Assembly (NCBI GenBank): GCA_902363045.1
Contig: CABIYX010000001.1
Span: 147,737-211,736 of the forward strand
Source of the DNA: Clostridiales bacterium
GTDB taxonomy: Bacteria; Bacillota; Clostridia; Oscillospirales; Oscillospiraceae
Direction: 5' to 3'
Length of the DNA: 64,000 nt
Shown here: positions 40,980 through 49,396 of the stretch, one piece after another
Numbering within the stretch: the first letter of the stretch is position 1
How the letters are laid out: the number at the start of each line of letters is the position of its first letter
Program-made: the position numbers and the translations under genes
The notes under the pieces: model-generated
The model's input: the letters and a program-made list of their open reading frames with translations, nothing else
What the model was told of the DNA's origin: nothing
The model's database searches: none

Positions 40980-41394
40980 TGGCAACCATCTCCTTCCCGT
41001 TGCTGGCCTGATTTTCCGACAGTTCCAGAAGCCGTTCTACAAAACCCAGACAAAACAGCGACAGGGCTGGTGCGCAGCCGGCCAGCCACCAGATGGGATC
41101 AGGGAGCGGTTTCCGAATGGTATCATACTGAAGGGAGATCAGCAGATAAATGTTCTGACAATCTTTGCGGGCGGCCAACTCTGAAAAAGCTGCCGTCACA
41201 GCAGACACCTCTCCTTGATCGGAGTAGAAATCGCACAGATCATCAAAAAATAAGCCGCCGAAGATCTGCACAAAAGCCCGCATTACTTCAACATTTACCT
41301 CGCCATCCGGGCGCAGAATTCCCATACGCTCCAGCCGCGCACCGGTCGAACTATCAAATGGGTCGGGGACACAGAGATAAAGATTCTTTGACAT
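40951..41394 (-). CDS. Hypothetical protein, 147 aa
   Basis: A soluble-looking protein with one hydrophobic stretch (IWWLAGCAPALSLFCLGFVERLL). It opens SKNLYLCVPDPFDSSTGARL. No family recognised. GGAGGCGGTTGCCA precedes ATG 41394. Its end overlaps the RelE-like gene by 29 bases, indicating coupling. Confidence 0.58.
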   Translation of the reverse strand: MSKNLYLCVPDPFDSSTGARLERMGILRPDGEVNVEVMRAFVQIFGGLFFDDLCDFYSDQGEVSAVTAAFSELAARKDCQNIYLLISLQYDTIRKPLPDPIWWLAGCAPALSLFCLGFVERLLELSENQASNGKEMVANETADCCTG

Positions 41395-41478
41395 TGGCAA
41401 CCGCCTCCTGTAAAAAGTAAAAAGAAAGACCCGGCACTCCCGGTCGATAGGGGTGCCGAGCCTATTTGCTTTACTGGA

Positions 41479-42510
41479 CTATGAAGCATTTCCCATGGTC
41501 TTGAAATACAGAGCCAGGGCTTTTTGTATGGTTTCTTCGATTTGCTTTGTGGTGGCCTTGGGCGGGAAGTACGGTGCAAAGGCCGGAGGGAGCGTGACAG
41601 AAACGCGCCGCCCCGGTTGCTTTGAGGTAGACAAGCCGCCTCCGCTCAATATGGATTTGATCTGGGAGGCATCCAGTTTGCCGTCTTCAAAAGCGGCGCG
41701 GAGCTTTTTCCCTTTTGCCGTGGAAATAGAGGCACTCCCTTCCGAAATAAACTGATAGATGCACTCCTGAAGGCTATGGTCCTCCACGAAGCTGATTTCA
41801 TACGCAGCCAGTTGTCCCAGTCGTTTTCCGCTATTCATCAGCAGAAGCAGCGGACGGTATAATGTAGCATAGCGGCAATACTTGGATACCTTATCCCTGG
41901 TCAGTTCATACTCCTGTGCGATTTTTACATCCGTATGGGACTTTTCCTGAGTGTCAGGAGAAGTTGTTTCAAAAGTCTGGAGATCCGTGCGGCGCCCCTG
42001 GCGCTTGAGCATATTGTAGTGGGCCGCAATGCAAAGGACTCTCTGAGAAAACAGCATATCCGCGAGGGACCGCTGCCGGAAGTTCATCTCATAGAACAGG
42101 TCTTCCGCGGTTTCCTGAGTTAAGTCTGTCCGGATAACGGCTGGGATTGTAGTCAATCCAGCAATCTTTGAGGCATTGACCCGATTGTGGCCGCTAATTA
42201 TAATATAGGTGCCCTCAGCAGTTTTCCAGACCAGAATGGGAGACTGAACTCCATGCCGCCTGATGCTCTCCACCATGTCCTCCAGCCGCGCTCCGGTATA
42301 GAGAGGGAAATGCTCCTCGTGGTCGGGAAAACCACTCAACTGGGCCAGCGGAAAATCACAAAGCGTTCCACCCTCCATAGGAGAGGGGAGATCATCGCGA
42401 TTGAAAAAGCATTGGTAGGCTCCCTCCTCCGGCGGGCCATTTGCCATCGCCGCCTCCGCTTCACTTCGTTTCCGTTGCCGGAGTGCGTCCTGCACTTTAT
42501 TTCTGGCCAT
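41479..42510 (-). CDS. ParB/Noc-like partition protein
   Basis: A 343-residue ParB-type protein: ParB N-terminal nuclease-like fold with GARLEDMVESIRRHGVQSPILVW and the IISGHNRVNASKIAG box (GHxR phosphate/CTP motif), then a KorB/HTH-like DNA-binding region (IAQEYELTRDKVSKYCRYATLY) and a C-terminal dimer domain. It binds parS-like sites to load ParA. ATG 42510 follows AAGAGGTGCTATCC and lies inside the end of the ParA gene (14-base overlap). Pairs with ParA to maintain the circular element. Confidence 0.9.
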   Translation of the reverse strand: MARNKVQDALRQRKRSEAEAAMANGPPEEGAYQCFFNRDDLPSPMEGGTLCDFPLAQLSGFPDHEEHFPLYTGARLEDMVESIRRHGVQSPILVWKTAEGTYIIISGHNRVNASKIAGLTTIPAVIRTDLTQETAEDLFYEMNFRQRSLADMLFSQRVLCIAAHYNMLKRQGRRTDLQTFETTSPDTQEKSHTDVKIAQEYELTRDKVSKYCRYATLYRPLLLLMNSGKRLGQLAAYEISFVEDHSLQECIYQFISEGSASISTAKGKKLRAAFEDGKLDASQIKSILSGGGLSTSKQPGRRVSVTLPPAFAPYFPPKATTKQIEETIQKALALYFKTMGNAS

Positions 42511-43324
42511 AGGATAGCACCTCTTGTGCGACGGCGGAGTAAGCCTTTGCAGCGGGGTTGTTCGGCTCGTATGCAAAGATACTGGCCGCTCCAATGGGAT
42601 GTTCTGCAACACGGATTGAGAAATCAATGGGGGAGGAAAATACGGTAAATGCGTTGCCGTAGTCGGCTTGGATCTCGTCCTGTATGCCCCGGCACAGATT
42701 GGTACGCCCTTGGTACATCGTCAGCAAAATACCACCGACAGCTAATTTGGGGTTAATCCCTTGGCGGATTGTCTGAATGACCTCCAAGGTATCAGCCATG
42801 TCTTCCATAGCCAAGTAGTGGGCCTGCACGGGGACAATGGCTTGATGGGCCGCAGCCAGCGCATTGATGGTCAGCAGATCCATACTGTGACCACAGTCAA
42901 TTAAGATGTAGTCATACTGCGACTGGAAAAGCTCCAGGACACGAGCCATAACCAGCTCACAGGGAGTACCGCCGGTCTCTCCGCCGCGGTAACGGCTGCT
43001 CATTTGCAGAGCGACCAGCCGGCTGGACACACCAGCCAGTTTGGAATTTGCCGGGATGTAGTGAATGCCAGCCCCCTCAATGACCGCCCTATTTACAAAG
43101 AGTTCAGGCTCGGTATCATCCAGCACTGCATTCATCAGATTTGCAAGCGTGTATTTCAATGATTTAGGGTCAGAGCGCATTACTTTTGTCAGATCGCCTT
43201 GGGGATCATTGTCTACCAGAAGAACGGCCTTTCCTGCTGCGGACAAGGCGGCCCCGAGGTTAGCGCAAGTTGTGGTTTTACCGACACCACCTTTGGAGTT
43301 TGTGATCGCCAAAATAATCGCCAT
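42497..43324 (-). CDS. ParA-family ATPase
   Basis: A 275-residue partition ATPase with the deviant Walker A ITNSKGGVGKTTTCANLG, Walker A' DNDPQGDLTKVM, and the IDCGHSMDLLTINAL motif (Walker B/switch). Membership of the ParA/Soj group is clear. ATG 43324 follows AAAGAGGG; the longer frame to 43522 has no site. It is the first gene of the minus-strand island and its promoter region forms the island's right side. Confidence 0.94.
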   Translation of the reverse strand: MAIILAITNSKGGVGKTTTCANLGAALSAAGKAVLLVDNDPQGDLTKVMRSDPKSLKYTLANLMNAVLDDTEPELFVNRAVIEGAGIHYIPANSKLAGVSSRLVALQMSSRYRGGETGGTPCELVMARVLELFQSQYDYILIDCGHSMDLLTINALAAAHQAIVPVQAHYLAMEDMADTLEVIQTIRQGINPKLAVGGILLTMYQGRTNLCRGIQDEIQADYGNAFTVFSSPIDFSIRVAEHPIGAASIFAYEPNNPAAKAYSAVAQEVLSYGQK

Positions 43325-43779
43325 TCTATGTACCCTCTTTCTTTCGTGAGAATTAAACCCGGAATAGGAAACGCCCACCCTCGGCGTTATGCCTGGAGTG
43401 AGCGTTTCCAGCTCGCTCCGACATGACTGCCCCCCTTTTTTATGGAGTATCGAAATGTCGGAGCCAACAAATATGGCGAATATGTTCTGAAATTTGGACA
43501 AAATCAGCGAAACAACAGCCATTCATAGTGGTTTCCGACTTTGCCCTATTATATCTCATTCGTCAATCCGTCGTACAATGCCTGTTGCTTTCATCTATAT
43601 AGTTCCTCCTACGGTAGTTTTTTGGAAACAAAATATAGTATCCGCAGGAAATGGCCGGATATGCAGACTGCGTTGAGCCGGACAGAAAATGGTCCGCCGC
43701 CTGCGGGGAGCAGACAGCGGACCGTTGATCTATTCTGTTGTATGCGGACAGACGGCGATTTTTAGTCTGGATCCAGCCG
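43325..43779. other. Gene-free boundary between conjugative element and core chromosome
   Basis: 455 bp without a convincing gene. It holds the ParA leader, with an inverted repeat GGAAACGC (43367-43374) / GCGTTTCC (43402-43409), an AT-rich stretch at 43.44-43.65 kb, and a hairpin GGTCCGC/GCGGACC near 43690-43725 that may terminate rluD transcripts. The element's attachment site, if it ends here, should lie in this interval. No tRNA is present. Confidence 0.5.
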
Positions 43780-44697
43780 TCAAAGTGATTGAGCCTCTAA
43801 CTTGCGCAAGACTGCCTGGAACCAGTCGGGCAGGGGGCACTCCAGCTCCACCGGGCGGCCGGTGGAGGGGTGGATGAATTTCAGACGCCGGGCGTGGAGG
43901 CACTGGCCGGCCAGACCGGGCCAGGGCTTTCGGCTGCCGTACACCGTGTCGCCGAGGAGCGGGTGGCCGACGGAGGCCAGATGGACCCGGATCTGGTGGG
44001 TGCGCCCTGTCTCCAGGCGGCACTCCACATGGGTAAAGCCGCGGTACCTTGCCAGTACGGACCAGTGGGTCACGGCGGGGCGGCCCGTTCGGGGCTCCAC
44101 CGCCATCCGCTTGCGGTCTACCGGATGCCGCCCGATGGGGGCGTCCACCGTGCCGCTGTCCTCCCGGAAGCTGCCCACCGCCACCGCCTCATACACCCGG
44201 GCCAGGGAGTGGTCCTGAAGCTGGGCGGCCAGGGCCAGGTGGGCCCGGTCGTTTTTTGCGGCGATGATCAGGCCGGAGGTGTCCCGGTCGATACGGTGGA
44301 CGATGCCGGGGCGCAGGGCGCCATTGATGCCGGAGAGGGTGTCGCCGCAGTGGAAGAGCAGAGCGTTTACCAGCGTCCCGTCCGGGTGCCCCGGGGCGGG
44401 ATGGACCACCATGCCCACCGGCTTATTCACCACGATCACATCCCCGTCCTCATATACCACGTCCAGAGGGATGTCCTGGGGGAGGACGTCCACCGGCTCA
44501 GGGTCGGGGAGGAGGACCTCCACCACATCGCCGGCGGCGGGGCGGTCGTTCTTTTTCAACGCCTTTCCGCAGGAGGTCACCGCCCCATCCTCCAGCAGGC
44601 GCTGGGCGGCGGAGCGGGTCAACCCCTCCACGCTGCGGGCCAGAAAGGCGTCCAGCCGCTCGCCGGATTGCTGGACGGTGAGGGTGAGGGCGGTCAT
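43780..44697 (-). CDS. rluD: RluA/RluD-family 23S rRNA pseudouridine synthase
   Basis: A 305-residue enzyme converting specific uridines of rRNA (RluD acts on 23S helix 69) to pseudouridine. It has an N-terminal S4 RNA-binding domain (ERLDAFLARSVEGLTRSAAQRLLEDG) and a catalytic domain with the Asp in HRIDRDTSGLIIAAKN. GRTHQIRVHLASVGHPLLGD is the C-terminal RluA box. ATGA overlap with lspA upstream is the common clostridial gene order. The RluD subgroup is likely by context; the family is certain. Confidence 0.93.
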   Translation of the reverse strand: MTALTLTVQQSGERLDAFLARSVEGLTRSAAQRLLEDGAVTSCGKALKKNDRPAAGDVVEVLLPDPEPVDVLPQDIPLDVVYEDGDVIVVNKPVGMVVHPAPGHPDGTLVNALLFHCGDTLSGINGALRPGIVHRIDRDTSGLIIAAKNDRAHLALAAQLQDHSLARVYEAVAVGSFREDSGTVDAPIGRHPVDRKRMAVEPRTGRPAVTHWSVLARYRGFTHVECRLETGRTHQIRVHLASVGHPLLGDTVYGSRKPWPGLAGQCLHARRLKFIHPSTGRPVELECPLPDWFQAVLRKLEAQSL

Positions 44698-45173
44698 GGG
44701 CGGCGCTCCTGGGGATGCAGGCCCTTCTCCAGCCGCTCATAGCCCCACACATAGTAGACCGCGGCGGCGATCCCCCCCACCACCACGCAGATGTCCGCCA
44801 CATTGAACACGGCGAACTCCATAAAGAGCACATGGAACATATCCACCACATAGCCCTGAAAGGCCCGGTCGATGAGGTTGCCCACCGCGCCCGCCAGCAG
44901 CAGGGCCAGAGAGATCCGGCCGAAGGGATGGCGAAAGAAGCCCCGCACCAGTGCCGCCAGCAGTAGTACCGACATCACCAGGGAGACCAGGGTGAGCAGC
45001 CAGGTGTGCTCTGAGAACAGGGAGAAGGCCGCTCCGGTGTTCTGCACATAGGTCAGATCCAGGATATGAGGCAGGAAGGGAACGTATTCTCCTAAGGGAA
45101 TGTTTTGGACCACCAGGTATTTGACAAGCTGGTCCAGGGCCACCAGGGCCACCACAAGCACGGCATACAGCAT
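44694..45173 (-). CDS. lspA: Lipoprotein signal peptidase (signal peptidase II)
   Basis: A 159-residue four-helix membrane aspartyl protease that cleaves prolipoprotein signal peptides. Conserved motifs are present: LVALDQLVKYLV, YVQNTGAAFSLF, GNLIDRAFQGYVVDMF with the first catalytic Asp, and FNVADICVVVGG with the second. Length is typical. It overlaps rluD by four bases. Confidence 0.96.
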   Translation of the reverse strand: MLYAVLVVALVALDQLVKYLVVQNIPLGEYVPFLPHILDLTYVQNTGAAFSLFSEHTWLLTLVSLVMSVLLLAALVRGFFRHPFGRISLALLLAGAVGNLIDRAFQGYVVDMFHVLFMEFAVFNVADICVVVGGIAAAVYYVWGYERLEKGLHPQERRP

Positions 45174-45328
45174 GAAGGACTCTCCTTTTCGACAGTCGCT
45201 TTTTTGAACAGCCCTATTCTATCATGTTCCGCGCTGGGGGACAACGGGGAATTTTCCGGCTTCCGGTTGACAGTCCAGCGGAGGGACGCCTACAATGGGG
45301 AGAGCACGCGGACAAGGAGGAGATTGGG

Positions 45329-46018
45329 ATGGAGATACAGGGCTTGCAGAAAATGACCCTGCTGGACTATCCAGGCAAGGTGGCCTGCACCGTATTTTTA
45401 GGAGGGTGCGATCTGCGCTGTCCCTTCTGCCACAACGGAGAGTTGGTGGAGGGGGAGGCCCCCGCCGCCTTGAACGACGGGGAACTGACCGCATTTTTGA
45501 AAAAACGGCAGGGCCTGCTGGATGGGGTGTGCGTCACCGGAGGAGAGCCCCTGCTCCGACCGGAGCTGGAGGGGCTGCTGAGCCAGATCAAAAGTCTGGG
45601 CTTTCCGGTGAAGCTGGACACCAACGGCAGCCACCCGGACCGGCTGCGCCGCCTGACGGAGGCCGGGCTGGTGGACTATGTGGCCATGGACATCAAAAAC
45701 AGCCCGGAGCGGTATGGGGAGACGGCGGGACGGTCCGGCCTGGACCTGGCTCCCTTCCGGGAGAGCGTCTCCTTCCTCCTCTCCGGGGCGGTGGACTATG
45801 AGTTCCGCACCACCGTGGTGCGGGAGCTCCACGACGGGGACAGCTTCCGGGCCATCGGCCCCTGGCTGGCCGGGGCCCGGCGGTACTACCTCCAGAGCTT
45901 TGTGGACCGGGATACGGTGCTCCGGGCGGGGCTCCATCCCTGGGACCGGGAGAGCCTGGAGGCCTTTGCCGGACTGGTGCGGCCCTGGATGGAGCGGGTG
46001 CAGCTGCGGGGGGTGTGA
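45329..46018 (+). CDS. Anaerobic ribonucleotide reductase activase-like radical SAM protein
   Basis: A 229-residue radical SAM enzyme of the NrdG-like type that binds a 4Fe-4S cluster through CDLRCPFC (Cx3Cx2C), followed by VCVTGGEPLLRPEL and KLDTNGSHPDRL. It would generate the glycyl radical of class III ribonucleotide reductase; nrdD is not adjacent, so another glycyl-radical partner is possible. AAGGAGGAGATTGGG precedes ATG 45329; the longer upstream frame is not used. It is a single gene convergent with the histidine kinase. Confidence 0.88.
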   Translation: MEIQGLQKMTLLDYPGKVACTVFLGGCDLRCPFCHNGELVEGEAPAALNDGELTAFLKKRQGLLDGVCVTGGEPLLRPELEGLLSQIKSLGFPVKLDTNGSHPDRLRRLTEAGLVDYVAMDIKNSPERYGETAGRSGLDLAPFRESVSFLLSGAVDYEFRTTVVRELHDGDSFRAIGPWLAGARRYYLQSFVDRDTVLRAGLHPWDRESLEAFAGLVRPWMERVQLRGV

Positions 46019-46025
46019 TCTGGGC

Positions 46026-47066
46026 TCAGCGGCTCCGGGGGAGGAGCACCGTGAACACGCTGCCCTGGTCGGGGATGCTGTCCACCAGGATCTGGCCGCC
46101 GCACAGCTCGACGATGCGGTGGACGATGGACAGGCCCAGCCCCAGGCCCTTTTCGGTGTGATTGGGTTCCCCCTGGTAGTATTGGTCAAAGATGTGGGTC
46201 ATCATCTCCGGGGACATCCCGATCCCGGTGTCGGAGATCCGGACCTGGATCTGCTCCGGGGAGCACTGGAGGGTGACGGACACCTCGCCCCCCTCGGGGG
46301 TGAATTTGATGGCATTGTTGAGCAGATTGAGCCAGACATGGCGCATCAGTTCCTCGTTTCCCACATAGGAGACGGGCTCCAGATCAGCGGAGAAGGCGAT
46401 GCGCTTTTTCTCCCAGGCGCTGGAGAGCAGGATGGTGCAACGCTTGATCTGCTCATCCAGGGGAAAGGGCTCCTTCTCCGGGATGGAGTGCTGGGACTCC
46501 AACCGGGACATCAGCAGGGTGCTGTTGGCCAGGTTGGCCAAGCGGTGGGCCTCCTCGGCGATGATCTGGAGGTACTGGCTGCGCTCCTCCTCGGTGAGGC
46601 CGGGCTCCTGAAGCAGCTCGGCAAAGCCAGAGACGGCGGTGATGGGGGTCTTGAACTCATGGGAGAAGCTGTTGATAAAGTCCTCCCGCAGGGTCTGGAC
46701 CCCCTGAAGCTCCTCGGCCATCTTGTTGAAATCCTCATAGGCGGCGGCCAGCGGGCCGGCACGGCGGGGGTCTAACCGCAGGGAGAAGTTGCCCTCCGCC
46801 ACGCCGCGCAGGCCCCCGGCCAAGCCGGTGAGAAACTGGTTGAAGCGGTAATTCAGGCCGCAGCCCAGGATGACCGTGGAGCCGATGAGGAACAGCAGGG
46901 GCCCCAGGCCGCTGGAGTGGGAGGCGGGGATGGGCGTCCCGGTCAAAAGCCAGGAGGCCGCCATGTACAGGGCGGTGCAGACCAGGTTGGACAGGATGGA
47001 CAGGATGATAAACTCCTTGGTCAGCCACAGCAGAAGGCTGACATTTGGTCTCTGTTTTCGCTTCAT
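46026..47066 (-). CDS. Sensor histidine kinase
   Basis: A 346-residue membrane kinase. Two N-terminal transmembrane helices (about residues 18-42 and 56-75) enclose a very short outer loop. A HAMP domain follows, then the H-box SFSHEFKTPITAVSG (H136), N-box LLNNAIKF, G1 ISDTGIGM and G2 GLGLGLSIVHRIVEL. The short external loop suggests sensing within the membrane, as in kinases responding to envelope-active compounds. It overlaps the response regulator gene by four bases and faces, across the regulator, the divergent efflux operon it probably controls. Confidence 0.93.
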   Translation of the reverse strand: MKRKQRPNVSLLLWLTKEFIILSILSNLVCTALYMAASWLLTGTPIPASHSSGLGPLLFLIGSTVILGCGLNYRFNQFLTGLAGGLRGVAEGNFSLRLDPRRAGPLAAAYEDFNKMAEELQGVQTLREDFINSFSHEFKTPITAVSGFAELLQEPGLTEEERSQYLQIIAEEAHRLANLANSTLLMSRLESQHSIPEKEPFPLDEQIKRCTILLSSAWEKKRIAFSADLEPVSYVGNEELMRHVWLNLLNNAIKFTPEGGEVSVTLQCSPEQIQVRISDTGIGMSPEMMTHIFDQYYQGEPNHTEKGLGLGLSIVHRIVELCGGQILVDSIPDQGSVFTVLLPRSR

Positions 47067-47734
47067 TCCAGCACCTCCGCCTTATAGCCCAGGCCCTTGA
47101 TGGTGATGATCCGGAACTCCTCAATGGAGCGCAGCTTGTTGCGCAGGCGGCTGATGTGAGTCTTGACGGTGTCCTCGCCGCTCTCGGAGTCAAAGCCCCA
47201 TATATCGTCCAGCAGCTGGTTCCGGGTGAAGATCTGGCCGGGGTAGGAGAGCAGCTTATAGAGCAGCTCGAACTCCTTTTTGGGCAGCTCCAGCACCTGC
47301 TCCCCCCGGGAGACGGTGTAGGTGCTGGAGTCCAGCACCACCGGGCCGATGACGATCCGCCGTTCGCTGGCGATATGGGCCCGGCGGAGCAGGGCGTTGA
47401 TCCGCCAGGTCAGCTCCTCATAGTTCACCGGCTTTGTCATGTAGTCGTCCACGCCGGAGGAGAAGCCCCGGCGCTTGTCCTCGAAGGACTGCTTGGCGGT
47501 GAGCAGCAGCACCGGGATCCCATTGCCCTGGTCCCGCAGGGTCTGGACCAGGGTATAGCCGTCCATCCGGGGCATCATCACATCGGCAATGATCAGATCC
47601 ACAGGCTGCCGCTCCAGCAGCTCCAGGGCCTCTACGCCGTCCTTGGCACAGATGATGGTAAATTGATGCTTCAGCTTGGCGCAGGTGAGCAGGCGCATGG
47701 AGGCCTCGTCCTCCACCAGCAAGATGGTTGCCAT
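47063..47734 (-). CDS. OmpR-family response regulator
   Basis: A 223-residue regulator. The receiver domain has the acidic pocket LVEDE, phospho-acceptor D51 in LIIADVMMPRMDGY, and Lys in LLLTAKQSF. The C-terminal winged helix (EKEFELLYKLLSYPG-type region, TRNQLLDDIWGFDSESGEDTVKTHISRLRNKL) binds direct repeats. ATG 47734 has GGAG at eight bases; an ATG two codons earlier is too close to that site. Two tandem repeat pairs in the 47.9-48.1 kb gap are its likely targets. Confidence 0.94.
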   Translation of the reverse strand: MATILLVEDEASMRLLTCAKLKHQFTIICAKDGVEALELLERQPVDLIIADVMMPRMDGYTLVQTLRDQGNGIPVLLLTAKQSFEDKRRGFSSGVDDYMTKPVNYEELTWRINALLRRAHIASERRIVIGPVVLDSSTYTVSRGEQVLELPKKEFELLYKLLSYPGQIFTRNQLLDDIWGFDSESGEDTVKTHISRLRNKLRSIEEFRIITIKGLGYKAEVLE

Positions 47735-47921
47735 CTCCATCGCTCCTTTGTGTCGGAATGGGGGACCGGCTCCTGACATACACATTGGGAAGGAGCTGGT
47801 TCCCGAAAGGCGGCGTGAGCCGCCTGTTTTTGATTGCTTGATACCGATTATACAGATGGGGACAGCCCGCGTCAAAGCCAGATGCCGCACTGCCCCTTGT
47901 ACTTTGAGGGTAGCGGAGCTT

Positions 47922-48062
47922 TGTAAACCCAATGTAAACTTATGGAGCTTTTTTTGCGTACCGTTGATGTTCTGTGATTTTGACGAAGACGCTCCGACGG
48001 CCGGAGGGGAAAACAGTGAGTGTGCACAGGGGGGATCGCGGCCTTGTTTACGTTGAGTTTAC
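47922..48062. promoter_or_regulatory. Two OmpR-type direct-repeat pairs between regulator and efflux operon
   Basis: TGTAAAC at 47922-47928 and 47933-47939, and GTTTAC at 48046-48051 and 48057-48062. Within each pair the repeats start exactly 11 bases apart, one helical turn, the classic layout for OmpR/PhoB-type regulators. The two pairs are in opposite orientation. No clear -35/-10 pair was seen in this 400-bp gap. Confidence 0.72.
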
Positions 48063-48137
48063 CTTCGGCGGCTATGATGAAAGCTGACAGAGACACGAAC
48101 CGGACAAATGACCGATGTGAAAATGGAGGATCATCCC

Positions 48138-49373
48138 ATGAGACGAACATTTGCTCTGCTGCTGGCCGCCGTGATGGCCGCCGGCACGCTGACGGGGCCG
48201 GCAATGGCCGCCGAGAGCCAGAAGGAAGGAACCGCTGACAGCGCCTCCCAGGAGGTCCAGGAGGAGACAAAACTCCCGCCTGACCCGGAGGGAACGGTGA
48301 CCTGGGCCAATCTGGACAGCCGGATCCGGTCTGGGAGCCTGAGCGCCCGGGTGCTCTCGGAGAACATCAGCGGGATCGAGGGGATCGACTATGACCTGAT
48401 GTATGAGGACCTGCGGCGGCAGCTCAACGACATCGCCAACGCCCAGTGGTACATCACGATGATGGGCGGGGATGACAGCTCCCTGGCCAACGCGTACGAT
48501 TCTCTCCGGGATACCTTTGATGACCTGAAGGACGGCGAGGTCCAGGCGGATAACGCCGATGTGGTCTGGCAGCTGAACAGCACGGTGGATCAGATGGTGG
48601 CTGCCGGCGAGACCCTGTACATCACCCTGGTGGGCCTGGAGCAGCAGGCCGCCGACGGCCAGCGGAGCCTGGCCGCCCTGGACCGGAGCCTGGAGGAGCT
48701 GCGCCTGCGCCAGCAGCTGGGCCAGGTGTCCAAACAGACTGTGAATGAGGTGGAGGCGCAGCGCACCCAGGTGGTCAGCCAGCTGAGCGCCCTGGACACC
48801 ACGATCACGACCTATAAATCCCAGCTTCAGACCCTGATCGGTGAGGAGCCCACCGGGGAGATCACCCTGGGCGCCCTGCCTGCCAAGGGGGAGGACGGAT
48901 GGACCGCACCGGACTATGAGGCCGATCTGGCCGCGGCCAAGGCGGCCAGCTGGACTCTGCGCAGTGCTCAGAAGGCCTTGGATGACGCTAAGGAGGACTG
49001 GAACGACGCCCAGAGCGACTACCGGGGTCCCCGGAAGCAGTACCTGCTCCAGGCTGCGGAGCACACCTGGGAGGCTGCCCAGCTGACCTACCAGTCCGCC
49101 TTCCAGGACTTTGAGACCTCCTTCCGCACCCTGTATGACTCCCTGGCGGACAAGGAGAACACACTGAATAGCAAGCTGTCTGCCCTGGCCTGGCAGCAGA
49201 CCGTGCTGGAGACCACCCAGAAGCGGTATGAGCTGGGTCAGGTATCCAAGATGAAACTATTGACCGCACAGGATGACCTGGCGGCCGCCCAGTCTGCCGC
49301 GGACGGGGCCTGGAGGGACCTGCTTTCCGCCCGAACCAGCTACCGCTGGGCGGTGGAGCGGGGCCTGATGTGA
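48138..49373 (+). CDS. TolC-family-like secreted coiled-coil protein
   Basis: A 411-residue exported protein: signal peptide (TFALLLAAVMAAGTLTGPAMA) and long heptad-rich helices. Regions such as LRQQLGQVSKQTVNEVEAQRTQ and QKRYELGQVSKMKLLTAQDD occupy equivalent places in two halves, as in the duplicated TolC fold. In a single-membrane Firmicute it cannot be a true outer-membrane channel and may act as a wall-spanning partner. It is the first gene of the operon with the HlyD and RND genes. GGAGGATCATCCC precedes the ATG. Confidence 0.78.
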   Translation: MRRTFALLLAAVMAAGTLTGPAMAAESQKEGTADSASQEVQEETKLPPDPEGTVTWANLDSRIRSGSLSARVLSENISGIEGIDYDLMYEDLRRQLNDIANAQWYITMMGGDDSSLANAYDSLRDTFDDLKDGEVQADNADVVWQLNSTVDQMVAAGETLYITLVGLEQQAADGQRSLAALDRSLEELRLRQQLGQVSKQTVNEVEAQRTQVVSQLSALDTTITTYKSQLQTLIGEEPTGEITLGALPAKGEDGWTAPDYEADLAAAKAASWTLRSAQKALDDAKEDWNDAQSDYRGPRKQYLLQAAEHTWEAAQLTYQSAFQDFETSFRTLYDSLADKENTLNSKLSALAWQQTVLETTQKRYELGQVSKMKLLTAQDDLAAAQSAADGAWRDLLSARTSYRWAVERGLM

Positions 49374-49396
49374 GAGAAAGGATGGAAGATCGCCCC

